A stretch of 64,000 nucleotides of DNA from Acidovorax soli (lineage in GTDB: Bacteria; Pseudomonadota; Gammaproteobacteria; Burkholderiales; Burkholderiaceae_C): positions 1 to 64,000 of the forward strand of contig NZ_JACHLK010000014.1 of NCBI RefSeq assembly GCF_014207955.1, written 5' to 3'. Shown one piece after another: positions 33,549 to 41,660 of the stretch. The translations under genes and the position numbers were made by a program. The first letter of the stretch is position 1, and every line of letters begins with the position of its first letter. A model generated the notes under the pieces. It did not search any database and was not told where the DNA came from. It worked only from the letters and a program-made list of their open reading frames with translations.

Positions 33549-35630
33549 TCAGCGCACACGCATGCCCGGCGTGGCACCGGGCCAGGGGTTGAGCACATAG
33601 ATGCCGGGGTTGGCTTTCTCGTCGCCATGGCTGGCAGCCAGCACCATGCCTTCGGAGACGCCGAACTTCATCTTGCGCGGTGCCAGGTTGGCCACCATCA
33701 CCGTGTGCTTGCCGATCAGGTCGGCCGGTTGGTAGGCGCTGGCGATGCCGCTGAAGACGTTGCGCGTGCGGCCCTCGCCCACGTCCAGCGTGAGGCGCAG
33801 CAGCTTGGTCGAGCCCTCCACGGGCTCGCAGTTCACGATCAGCGCGATGCGCAGGTCGATCTTGGTGAAGTCGTCAATGCCGATCGTGGGCGCGAGTTCC
33901 TCGCCGCCGGGGGCTGCGACTTCGGGGGCTGCGGCCACGGGCTGGGCGGGCGCTTCGAACAGCGCGTCGAGCTGCTCGGGTGCCACGCGCTGCATCAGGT
34001 GCTGGTAGGGGGCGATGGCCTGCACGTCGCCGGCCACGGCCCAGCGCTGCATGTCGCTGCCGACAAAGGCCTCTACCGCACGGGCCAGGCCCGGCAGCAC
34101 GGGCGCCAGGTAGCGCGTGAGCACGGCAAAGGCGTTGATCAGCACCGAGCAGACCTGGTGCAGGGCCTCGTTGTTGGCCGCATCCTTGGCCAGGTCCCAG
34201 GGCTTGTTCTGGTCCACATAGGCGTTCACCTTGTCGGCCAGCAGCATGATCTCGCGCGTGGCCTTGCCGAACTCGCGTGCCTCGTACATCTGCGCCAGGG
34301 CGTCGCCCGCGCCGCGGATCTCGGCCAGCAGGGCCGTGCCGTCGGCGCCGAACTGCGTGGTCAGCTTGCCCTCGAAGCGCTTGGTCAGGAAGCCCGCCGC
34401 GCGGCTGGCGATGTTGACGAACTTGCCGATCAGGTCGCTGTTCACCCGCGCCATGAAGTCGTCGGCGTTGAAGTCGATGTCCTCGTTGCGGTTGGACAGC
34501 TTGGCCGCCAGGTAGTAGCGCAGCCACTCGGGGTTCATGTTCAGGCTCAGGTACTTGAGCGGATCGAGCCCGGTGCCGCGGCTCTTGCTCATCTTCTCGC
34601 CGTTGTTCACGGTGAGGAAGCCGTGCACGAACACGTTGTCGGGCGTCTTGCGGCCGGAGAAGTGCAGCATGGCGGGCCAGAACAGCGTGTGGAAGGTCAC
34701 GATGTCCTTGCCGATGAAGTGGTACTGCTCCAGCGCCGGGTCGGCCATGTAGGCGTCGTAGCTCTCGCCGCGCTTTTCCAGCAGGTTCTTGAGCGAGGCC
34801 AGGTAGCCCACGGGGGCGTCGAGCCAGACGTAGAAGTACTTGCCCGGTGCATCGGGGATCTCGATGCCGAAGTAGGGCGCGTCGCGCGAGATGTCCCAGT
34901 CGCCCAGGCCCTCGCTGGTCGTGCCGTCCGGGTTGGTGCGGACGGTGAACCACTCCTTGATCTTGTTGGCCACCTCGGGCTGGAGCTTGCCGTCCTGCGT
35001 CCAGTTTTCGAGGAACTCCACGCAGCGCGGGTCCGAGAGCTTGAAGAAGAAATGCTCCGAGCTCTTGAGTTCGGGCTTCACGCCCGAGAGGGCCGAGAAC
35101 GGGTTGATCAGGTCGGTGGGCGCGTAGACGGAGCCGCAGACCTCGCAGTTGTCGCCGTACTGGTCCTTGGCGTGGCACTTGGGGCACTCGCCCTTGATGA
35201 AGCGGTCGGGCAGGAACATGTTCTTCTCGGGGTCGAAGAACTGCTCGATGGTGCGGGTCTCGATCAGCGAGCCGTCGGCGCGGTCGCGCAGGTCGCGGTA
35301 GATCTGGCGTGCCAGTTCGTGGTTTTCCGGGCCGTCGGTGCTGTGCCAGTTGTCGAAGCTGATGTGAAAGCCGTCCAGGTACTGCTTGCGGCCGGCCGCG
35401 ATGTCGGCCACGAACTGCTGGGGCGTCTTGCCGGCTTTCTCGGCCGCGATCATGATGGGCGCGCCGTGCGTGTCGTCGGCGCCCACGAAGTTCACCGCGT
35501 TGCCCTGCATGCGCTGGAACCGCACCCAGATGTCGGCCTGGATGTACTCCATGATGTGGCCGATATGGAAGTTGCCGTTGGCATACGGCAGGGCGGTGGT
35601 GACGAAGAGCTTGCGTGCGGATGACGTCAT
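33549..35630 (-). CDS. metG: methionyl-tRNA synthetase
   Basis: MetG charges tRNA-Met. The 693-residue enzyme is full length: HIGH motif at 22-25 ([14 protein letters not shown]), a zinc-knuckle insertion [17 protein letters not shown] (single complete knuckle), the KMSKS loop ([11 protein letters not shown], near 345), anticodon-binding helices, and a C-terminal EMAP/Trbp111-like tRNA-binding domain (about 590-693; [16 protein letters not shown]). It is single on its strand, 111 bp from the divergent strictosidine-synthase-like gene. Confidence 0.97.
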   Translation of the reverse strand: MTSSARKLFVTTALPYANGNFHIGHIMEYIQADIWVRFQRMQGNAVNFVGADDTHGAPIMIAAEKAGKTPQQFVADIAAGRKQYLDGFHISFDNWHSTDGPENHELARQIYRDLRDRADGSLIETRTIEQFFDPEKNMFLPDRFIKGECPKCHAKDQYGDNCEVCGSVYAPTDLINPFSALSGVKPELKSSEHFFFKLSDPRCVEFLENWTQDGKLQPEVANKIKEWFTVRTNPDGTTSEGLGDWDISRDAPYFGIEIPDAPGKYFYVWLDAPVGYLASLKNLLEKRGESYDAYMADPALEQYHFIGKDIVTFHTLFWPAMLHFSGRKTPDNVFVHGFLTVNNGEKMSKSRGTGLDPLKYLSLNMNPEWLRYYLAAKLSNRNEDIDFNADDFMARVNSDLIGKFVNIASRAAGFLTKRFEGKLTTQFGADGTALLAEIRGAGDALAQMYEAREFGKATREIMLLADKVNAYVDQNKPWDLAKDAANNEALHQVCSVLINAFAVLTRYLAPVLPGLARAVEAFVGSDMQRWAVAGDVQAIAPYQHLMQRVAPEQLDALFEAPAQPVAAAPEVAAPGGEELAPTIGIDDFTKIDLRIALIVNCEPVEGSTKLLRLTLDVGEGRTRNVFSGIASAYQPADLIGKHTVMVANLAPRKMKFGVSEGMVLAASHGDEKANPGIYVLNPWPGATPGMRVR

Positions 35631-35741
35631 GGGTCGTACTTTCTCAGGCGGAACCCATGATTTTAGGCGTTTGGAGCGGCCCGCCGCCGGCTGGGGGCAG
35701 ATGCCACAATGCCAGGCTCAAGAACAACGGGGGAGACGGGC

Positions 35742-36881
35742 ATGGCCAAGATGCGCTGGGGCAGGCTGGGAGGGGCATTGGGGATCGTGGTGCTGGCGGG
35801 GGCGGCCTACCTGGCCTGGTGGCCGGTGCCCATCACGCCCGTGGCCTGGACGGCGCCTGCGGCGCCCGGCTACCAGGGCGTGCATGCGCCCAACCAGCGC
35901 CTGGCGGGGTTGCGCATGATCGACCTGAAGGGCGAGGTCGGCCCCGAGCACATCGCCCTGGGCCGTGACGGCAGGCTCTACGCCGCCGTGCTGAGCGGCA
36001 ACATCCTGCGCATGAACCCCGATGGCTCGGACCAGCAGGTGTTCGCCAACACCGGCGGGCGCGTGCTGGGCTTTGATTTCGACGCAGCGGGCCACCTGAT
36101 CGCAGCCGATGCGGTCAAGGGCCTGCTGTCCATCGCCCCCGATGGCAAGGTCAGCCTGCTCACCGACCAGGTGGCCGCGGGCGACCCCATCCGCTACGCC
36201 GATGGCGTGGTGGTGGCGAAAAACGGCAAGATGTACCTGAGCGATGCCTCCACCCGCTTCGCCCCCAAGGACTGGGGCGGTACCTTCGAGGCCAGCGTGC
36301 TCGACATCCTGGAGCAGGCCAGCACCGGCCGCGTGCTCGAATACGACCCCGCCACGCGTACCACGCGCGTGGTGGCCCGGGGCATCAGCTTTGCCAACGG
36401 CGTGGCGCTGAGCCAGGACGAAAAGAGCCTGTTCGTCAACGAGACGGGCAAGTACCGGGTGTGGAAGATCGCGGTGGACGCGAACGGGCTGGACATCGGC
36501 GGTACCCCTCCGGGCTCGCAGGCGCGGGTGCTATTCGACAACCTGCCCGGCTACCCCGACAACCTCATGCGCGGGCAGGACGGCCGCATCTGGCTGGGTT
36601 TTGCCAAGCCGCGCGGCGCCGCCATCGACAACATGGCCGGCAAGCCCTGGCTGCGCAGCCTGACCCTGCGCCTGCCGCGCGTGCTGTGGCCCATCCCCAA
36701 GCCCTATGGCCATGTGATCGCCTTCACCGACGACGGCAAGGTGGTGGCCGACCTGCAGGACCCGGCGGGCGCCTACCCCGAGACCACGGCCATCACCGAG
36801 ACGGCGGACCGTCTGTATGTGCAAAGCCTGCATGCCAAGGGCCTGGGCTGGCTGCCCAAGGACGCGCTCAAGGCACCATAG
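35742..36881 (+). CDS. membrane-anchored strictosidine-synthase/SMP-30-like beta-propeller
   Basis: This 379-residue protein has one N-terminal transmembrane helix (GGALGIVVLAGAAYLAWW) and a six-bladed beta-propeller with GPEHIALGRDGRLYAAV, RVLGFDFDAAGHLIAADA, YADGVVVAKNGKMYLSDAS and FANGVALSQDEKSLFVNETGKYRVWKI. These match the APMAP/strictosidine-synthase-like group, which contains lactonases and arylesterases. No substrate can be assigned. ATG 35742 has a GGGAGA site. A repeat element follows the gene. Confidence 0.85.
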   Translation: MAKMRWGRLGGALGIVVLAGAAYLAWWPVPITPVAWTAPAAPGYQGVHAPNQRLAGLRMIDLKGEVGPEHIALGRDGRLYAAVLSGNILRMNPDGSDQQVFANTGGRVLGFDFDAAGHLIAADAVKGLLSIAPDGKVSLLTDQVAAGDPIRYADGVVVAKNGKMYLSDASTRFAPKDWGGTFEASVLDILEQASTGRVLEYDPATRTTRVVARGISFANGVALSQDEKSLFVNETGKYRVWKIAVDANGLDIGGTPPGSQARVLFDNLPGYPDNLMRGQDGRIWLGFAKPRGAAIDNMAGKPWLRSLTLRLPRVLWPIPKPYGHVIAFTDDGKVVADLQDPAGAYPETTAITETADRLYVQSLHAKGLGWLPKDALKAP

Positions 36882-36914
36882 CGATTTGCATTTGTTGTCT
36901 ATTGCGCTGAGCGG

Positions 36915-37073
36915 TACCCACGGCGCATGAAACTGGCGCGCCTTGGGCCAGTGCCCCCGCGCAAGGGCCGCCCCGCCGCGAAGGCGGCGTATCCAGCGCT
37001 TGCGCTGGGGGCGTCCCCCTCCCAGATTGCGAAGCAATATGAGAGAGGGGTGAAGGCGCGAAGCGACTCAGGG
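36915..37073 (-). repeat. intergenic hairpin repeat, copy B (inverted relative to copy A)
   Basis: The reverse complement of this segment matches 23297-23430, beginning TGAGTCGCTTCGCGCC and ending with the shared CCAGTTTCATGCG. It differs by single-base indels and by a ~25-bp longer middle with its own palindrome (CAGCGCAAGCGCTG). The same nested ATTGC/GCAAT hairpin is kept. It lies between the convergent strictosidine-synthase-like and patatin genes. Confidence 0.85.
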
Positions 37074-37082
37074 GGGGTCACT

Positions 37083-38333
37083 TTACGTGTGCAGGCGGGT
37101 CTGTACTTCGGCGCCGGTATCGGTCCAGCCAAAGAATTTGCACACCTCGGCGCGCATGGCCAGCGTGTCCTCGCGGCCCAGGGCCATGAGTTCGCGCGTG
37201 TAGCCCGACTCGAACAGCAGGTAGCTGGCCAGGGCCGCGCCGCGCACGTCGGCCATGTTGGAGGTGACACCCAGGGCACCCAGCATGGCGCGCACGGGCG
37301 TGGGCAGGTTGCCCACATGGCGCGCGGCCACGGCGTCCAGGCGCTGGGAGGGGGCGATCACCAGCAGTTCGATGGGGCGCAGCGCGCTCTTGGCGCGCAC
37401 CTCGGGCGGGATCAGCGAGAGCGTCTGGTTCACGCGCTGCACGCGCTCCACGTCCACCGAGAGCGCATCGAGGAAGATGTTGGACAGCGCATGCCCGGCG
37501 ATCTGAGCGAGCGAGGGGTAGGTCGGTGTGGGGTTGGCCGAGGCGTCGCCCTTGGGTTCGTGCATGCGGCCGGCGCCCACCACCAGGATGCGTTCGGCCC
37601 CCAGGTGGATGGCCGGCGCGATGGGCGCCGACTGGCGCATGGAGCCGTCGCCGAAGAACTCCATGTGGTCCCCCATGCTGATGGCCTTGGCCGGGAACAC
37701 GAAGGGAATGGCCGAGGAGGCCAGCAGGTGCTCGTGCGTGATGCGGTCGCGTGCCGCCTTGCGCTGCGAGCGCACCCAGGGCTGCAGCGGGGCGTTGGTC
37801 TCGAAGAAGGTCACATGCTCGCCCGAGCTGTAGCTCGATGCCGTGACCGCCAGGGCCTTGATGTGCCCCTTTTTCAGCAGGCGCGGCAGGCGCACCAGCG
37901 GCACCAGCCGCACCAGCAGCTTTTCGAGCGGCGAGTTGTCCAGCAGCGAGCGCGGCCGCATGCGGCGCCAACGCGCCAGGGCCCAGCCCAGCGATAGCAG
38001 CGAGAGCCAGCGCGCGCCGCTGCGCAGCACGCTCAGCGAGTCGGCCCGGTACACCTGCTGCGCATGGAAATCGCGCCAGACGCGGGCGATGCGGCGCACG
38101 GCCCGGTCGAAGTTGTCGGCCCCGCAGGCCAGCGCTGCGGCGTTGATGGCCCCGGCCGAGGTGCCGGTGATGATGGGAAAGGGGTTGGGTTCGTCGCCCG
38201 CGCCACAGGCCTGGCGCAGGTCGGCAATGGCTTCGAGCACCCCCACCTGGTAGGCCGCCCGGGCGCCGCCGCCAGTCAGCAGCAGACCGGTGGCAGGGGC
38301 GGGGGGCGTGGCGGGGCTGTCGGGTGCTTGCAT
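37083..38333 (-). CDS. patatin-like phospholipase
   Basis: This 416-residue protein has the patatin catalytic set: oxyanion loop LLLTGGGARAAYQVG (about 17-31), nucleophile elbow ITGTSAGAIN (Ser near 59) and the catalytic Asp in FFGDGSMRQSAP. It would hydrolyse acyl ester bonds of phospholipids; the DUF3336-less architecture with a long C-terminal region (about 300-416) is usual for proteobacterial members. No signal peptide is seen. ATG 38333 is preferred to a TTG two codons upstream. Confidence 0.9.
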   Translation of the reverse strand: MQAPDSPATPPAPATGLLLTGGGARAAYQVGVLEAIADLRQACGAGDEPNPFPIITGTSAGAINAAALACGADNFDRAVRRIARVWRDFHAQQVYRADSLSVLRSGARWLSLLSLGWALARWRRMRPRSLLDNSPLEKLLVRLVPLVRLPRLLKKGHIKALAVTASSYSSGEHVTFFETNAPLQPWVRSQRKAARDRITHEHLLASSAIPFVFPAKAISMGDHMEFFGDGSMRQSAPIAPAIHLGAERILVVGAGRMHEPKGDASANPTPTYPSLAQIAGHALSNIFLDALSVDVERVQRVNQTLSLIPPEVRAKSALRPIELLVIAPSQRLDAVAARHVGNLPTPVRAMLGALGVTSNMADVRGAALASYLLFESGYTRELMALGREDTLAMRAEVCKFFGWTDTGAEVQTRLHT

Positions 38334-38416
38334 CGGCAAAAGGGCGGTGGATCAGTGTCCAGTGTGCTGCCTTGCCCGCGTGCCGCCACTTGGGGAAACC
38401 CGCATGGTGCGTGGCT

Positions 38417-38980
38417 TTAGGCCTTGGCCAGGAGCAGGTTGGCCACGCCCGGGCCTTGCAGCACCGTGATGCCGTTGTCGCGCGCGAAGAGGCGGGCGTT
38501 GTCGGAGAGCTGGCCCTGGGTCATCACGTAGATGCCGGTCGCGGCACCCTCGGCCTGCATGGCGGCCTGCAGTTCGCGCAGGGGTTCGATGCCATGGGTG
38601 GCGGCCTTCCAGCGCTTGGCGCTGACCAGGGTGGCCTGGCCGCCCTTGGCCACGCGCAGGTCCACGGGGCCGGACTTGGGCTTTTCCACCGTGCAGCCAT
38701 CGCGCACCCAGGCGGCTTCCAGCGCATCGGAAAACTGGCGCCAGGGCATGCTGTTGACGGCGCCCAGCATTTCCTCGACCCTGGCGGGGCTCGGGGCCCG
38801 GAGCTGGCGCCAGGCTGCAATGCAGCCCACCACGAAGATGGGCAGCGTGCCCACGGCGCCTACGTAGGCGTACTCGCGCGGCAGCAGGGCGCCGGCGGCC
38901 AGTGCAATCACCCCCACCACCAGGAAGCTGACCCACCAGGGCGAGCGCAGCAGCACGGCGAACAGGGATTTCTCGGCCAT
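38417..38980 (-). CDS. membrane-anchored Mrr-like restriction-endonuclease-fold protein
   Basis: This 187-residue protein has two N-terminal transmembrane helices (SPWWVSFLVVGVIALAAGALL and AYVGAVGTLPIFVVGCIAAW) and a C-terminal PD-(D/E)XK domain (about 75-187) of the Mrr_cat/DUF2034 type: SMPWRQFSDALEAAWVRDGCTV, VDLRVAKGGQATLVSAKRW, YVMTQGQLSDNARLFA. The usual QxK of Mrr (as in VQCKRW) is SAK here. Function is unknown; relatives are loosely linked to nucleic-acid stress or defense. A MITE separates it from apbC. Confidence 0.78.
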   Translation of the reverse strand: MAEKSLFAVLLRSPWWVSFLVVGVIALAAGALLPREYAYVGAVGTLPIFVVGCIAAWRQLRAPSPARVEEMLGAVNSMPWRQFSDALEAAWVRDGCTVEKPKSGPVDLRVAKGGQATLVSAKRWKAATHGIEPLRELQAAMQAEGAATGIYVMTQGQLSDNARLFARDNGITVLQGPGVANLLLAKA

Positions 38981-39062
38981 CTTGAATTTCACGGGGGGCT
39001 TTCGGGAGTCTGTAACAGAGGGGGAAGCGCGCATTGTCCCGCACTTACGCGGGGCGGGGCCG

Positions 39063-39356
39063 AGAGCCTGTTCATAGTCTTTTTGCAGCCGCGTTGGGGC
39101 GCAATCGGGATGAGTGGATGCTTCGGATGCGCCGCATGGGCTCATGCCCACGCAAGCAGCCGGGGCGTCCAATCGCCCGATTTCGCCCCAACCCTTCGGG
39201 CAAGTGCCTTTTGCCTTCGGCGAAACCTTCGGTTTTCGGGCGGTCTGCGGCGTTGCGGCGCTTGCCGATAGCACGGGCTATCGGCTGCGCACCGCGCCTT
39301 GCATCCCATCCCGAAAAGGGGCTTGCGCGGCTTCAAAAAGACTATGAACAGGCTCT
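39063..39356. mobile_element. 294-bp MITE-like element with 31-bp terminal inverted repeats
   Basis: The ends (39063-39093 and 39326-39356) are inverted copies, identical at 30 of 31 positions, beginning AGAGCCTGTTCATAGTCTTT. No transposase is encoded. The interior holds a strong hairpin (CCGATAGC-ACGG-GCTATCGG, 39265-39284). This element accounts for most of the 409-bp gene-free stretch 38981-39389, the only gap over 300 bp in the window. The right end is 33 bp from the apbC start, so apbC's promoter must overlap or lie inside it. No obvious target-site duplication. Confidence 0.88.
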
Positions 39357-39389
39357 TAGATAGACTACCGGCCCCATAGGAGTTTTTGC

Positions 39390-40481
39390 ATGGCAGTCAC
39401 CGAACAAGGCCTTCTGGCCGCACTTTCCAGCGTACAAGACCCGCACACGGGCAAGGACTATGTCAGCACGCGTGCGCTGCGCAATGTGCAGATCAGCGGC
39501 GGCGACGTGGCTTTCGAGGTGGAACTGGGCTACCCGGCCAAGAGCCTGGTGCCCGAGTTGCGCCGCAGCCTGCTGGCCGCGGCCAAGGGCGTGGCCGGGG
39601 TGGACAATGTCTCCGTGAACATCACCACCAAGGTGGTGGCCCACGCCGTGCAGCGCGGCGTGCAACTGCTGCCCCAGGTGAAGAACATCATCGCCGTGGC
39701 CTCGGGCAAGGGGGGCGTGGGCAAGAGCACCACGGCCGCCAACTTGGCCCTGGCGCTGGCGGCCGAAGGCGCCAGCGTGGGCGTGCTCGACGCCGACATC
39801 TACGGCCCGAGCCAGCCCATGATGCTGGGCATCAGCCGCCGCCCCGAGAGCGAGGACGGCAAGACCATGGAGCCGCTGGAGAACTACGGCGTGCAGGTCA
39901 TGTCCATCGGCTTCCTCGTGGACCAGGACGAGGCCATGATCTGGCGCGGCCCCATGGCCACGCAGGCGCTGGAGCAGCTGCTGCGCCAGACCAACTGGAA
40001 AGACCTCGACTACCTCATCATCGACATGCCGCCCGGCACGGGCGACATCCAGCTCACGCTGTCCCAGCGCGTGCCCATGACGGGCGCGGTGATCGTCACC
40101 ACGCCGCAGGACATCGCCCTGCTCGATGCCAAGAAGGGCATCAAGATGTTCGAGAAGGTGGGCGTGCCCATCCTGGGCATCGTCGAGAACATGGCCGTGC
40201 ACGTGTGCAGCAACTGCGGCCATGTAGAGCACATCTTCGGCGCCGATGGCGGCAAGAAGATGGCGGCCGACTACGGCATGGACTACCTGGGCGCGCTGCC
40301 GCTGGACATGCAGATCCGCCTGCAGGCCGACAGCGGCAAGCCCACCGTGGTGGCCGACCCCGATGGCGACGTGGCGCAGATCTACAAGAAGGTGGCGCGC
40401 ACCGTGGCCGTGAAGATCGCCCAGCAGGCCAAGGACTTCTCGTCCAAGTTCCCGACCATCTCGGTCAGCAAGGACACATGA
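39390..40481 (+). CDS. apbC: Mrp/ApbC iron-sulfur carrier ATPase
   Basis: ApbC (Mrp/NBP35) carries and delivers Fe-S clusters. The 363-residue protein has an N-terminal DUF59/MIP18-like domain (about 1-85), a P-loop with the deviant Walker A ASGKGGVGKST (about 105-113), DADIYGPSQPMMLG, DMPPGTGDIQLT, and the cluster-binding CxxC in HVCSNCGH (near 273-276). Shine-Dalgarno AGGAG is present. It lies 40 bp upstream of the LysR gene and near the Fe-S-rich formate dehydrogenase cluster, where such a carrier would be useful. Confidence 0.94.
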   Translation: MAVTEQGLLAALSSVQDPHTGKDYVSTRALRNVQISGGDVAFEVELGYPAKSLVPELRRSLLAAAKGVAGVDNVSVNITTKVVAHAVQRGVQLLPQVKNIIAVASGKGGVGKSTTAANLALALAAEGASVGVLDADIYGPSQPMMLGISRRPESEDGKTMEPLENYGVQVMSIGFLVDQDEAMIWRGPMATQALEQLLRQTNWKDLDYLIIDMPPGTGDIQLTLSQRVPMTGAVIVTTPQDIALLDAKKGIKMFEKVGVPILGIVENMAVHVCSNCGHVEHIFGADGGKKMAADYGMDYLGALPLDMQIRLQADSGKPTVVADPDGDVAQIYKKVARTVAVKIAQQAKDFSSKFPTISVSKDT

Positions 40482-40521
40482 GCGCAGCCTCCCGCGCAGC
40501 ACAGAGCGGGGCGGGCCTGCG

Positions 40522-41466
40522 ATGAACCTGCTGGCTGCCATGCGCTACCTCGTCTCGCTGGACGAGCACCGCCATTTCGGCCGGGCGGCGCAGGCCTGCC
40601 ACATCACCCAGCCGGCGCTGTCCAACGCCTTGCGTGCGCTCGAGGAGGAGTTCGGCGTCGTCATCGTGCAGCGCGCGCGCACCTATGTGGGCCTGACCCA
40701 CGAGGGCGAGGCGGTGCTGGCCACGGCGCAGCGCATGCTGCGCGACAACGAGGTGCTGCGCCAGGAGCTGCGCAGCACCGAGATCGCACCGCAGGGGCGG
40801 CTGCGCATGGCCTCCACGCCCACGGCCGTGCCCATCCTCTCGCGTTTTGCCGCCATGCTGCAGGCGCGCCACCCGGGCATCCTGCCCGTGGTGCTGTCCA
40901 TGAGCTCGCAGGAGCTTGAGCAGCGGCTCGAAGACCTGTCGCTGGACCTGGCCGTGGGCTACAGCGAGCGCATGCAGGCCAAGCGCGTGAACCTGCGCTC
41001 CTGGCCGCAGTGCAACGAGCACTACTACCTGCTGCGCCGCGCCCGCACGCCCGACCCGGACCGCCTGCGCATCGGCCCGCCCATGCGCTGGAAGGACGCC
41101 GGCCAGCTGCCGCTGTGCCTGCTCACCCCCGACATGCACAACCGCTTCATCATCGACGAGGCCCTGCGCGAGGCGGGCGCGCCGGTGCCGCCGGCCATCG
41201 AGACCAATTCGGTGCTGACCCTGGTGCTGTCCGTGCTGTCGGGCGAGGTGTTCAGCGTGCTGCCAGGCGCCATGGTGGCGGCCGCGCGCAGCGAGCGCGG
41301 CCTGGAGGCCCTGCCCCTGGTCTCGCCCGAGGTGCGCACCCCCATCGGCTTCATGACCCAGCGCGGCCCGCGCGTGTCCCGGGCGCTCGAGGCGGCGCTC
41401 GAACTGCTGGATCTGCCCGAGTGGCGTGAGCACGTTGCCCAGCACTGTGGAGAGTTGAAGGACTGA
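40522..41466 (+). CDS. LysR-family transcriptional regulator
   Basis: This 314-residue regulator has an N-terminal HTH (RHFGRAAQACHITQPALSNALRALEEEFGVVIVQR) and a LysR effector domain. It resembles the OxyR side of the family in the HTH, but the redox Cys segment of OxyR (GHCLRDQ) is DMHNRFI here, so it is not a peroxide sensor. In the same direction and 194 bp ahead of the formate/oxalate-type transporter, it is the likely regulator of the molybdoenzyme cluster. Confidence 0.88.
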   Translation: MNLLAAMRYLVSLDEHRHFGRAAQACHITQPALSNALRALEEEFGVVIVQRARTYVGLTHEGEAVLATAQRMLRDNEVLRQELRSTEIAPQGRLRMASTPTAVPILSRFAAMLQARHPGILPVVLSMSSQELEQRLEDLSLDLAVGYSERMQAKRVNLRSWPQCNEHYYLLRRARTPDPDRLRIGPPMRWKDAGQLPLCLLTPDMHNRFIIDEALREAGAPVPPAIETNSVLTLVLSVLSGEVFSVLPGAMVAAARSERGLEALPLVSPEVRTPIGFMTQRGPRVSRALEAALELLDLPEWREHVAQHCGELKD

Positions 41467-41484
41467 CCCTCCTTCGGGATATTT

Positions 41485-41564
41485 CCTGCCATCTGCCTGG
41501 CAGGCTCGCGACTGATTTTCATTCGCGTCATTCAATTGTTGAATCGCAGCATGTGCCGATTCAA
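41485..41564 (+). promoter_or_regulatory. hairpin and palindromic candidate LysR site ahead of the transporter gene
   Basis: A 7-bp stem CCTGCCA/TGGCAGG (41485-41504) follows the LysR stop. Then comes the dyad ATTCAA-TTG-TTGAAT (41530-41544), a T-N11-A-type LysR motif, and a third ATTCAA half-site at 41559-41564. These lie 97-131 bp ahead of the transporter start. Confidence 0.5.
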
Positions 41565-41660
41565 TTTGACGCTATCCCCCTCCTGTTCGGACACTCCCGT
41601 CCGCGATTGACCGAGGTCAAGAACAACAGCGCTTGCGCACCATCCAAGGAGAGAGAACAC

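Noticed and set aside
39063-39356. Small open frames inside the MITE (up to about 110 codons)
   Set aside because: They are made of terminal-repeat and hairpin sequence, have no ribosome site or domain, and would be copies in every element.
39063-39356. A full insertion sequence
   Set aside because: At 294 bp it has no room for a transposase and shows no transposase remnants.
40522-41466. Naming the LysR regulator oxyR
   Set aside because: The N-terminal half is OxyR-like, but the redox Cys motif GHCLRDQ is replaced by a segment without the pair of cysteines.
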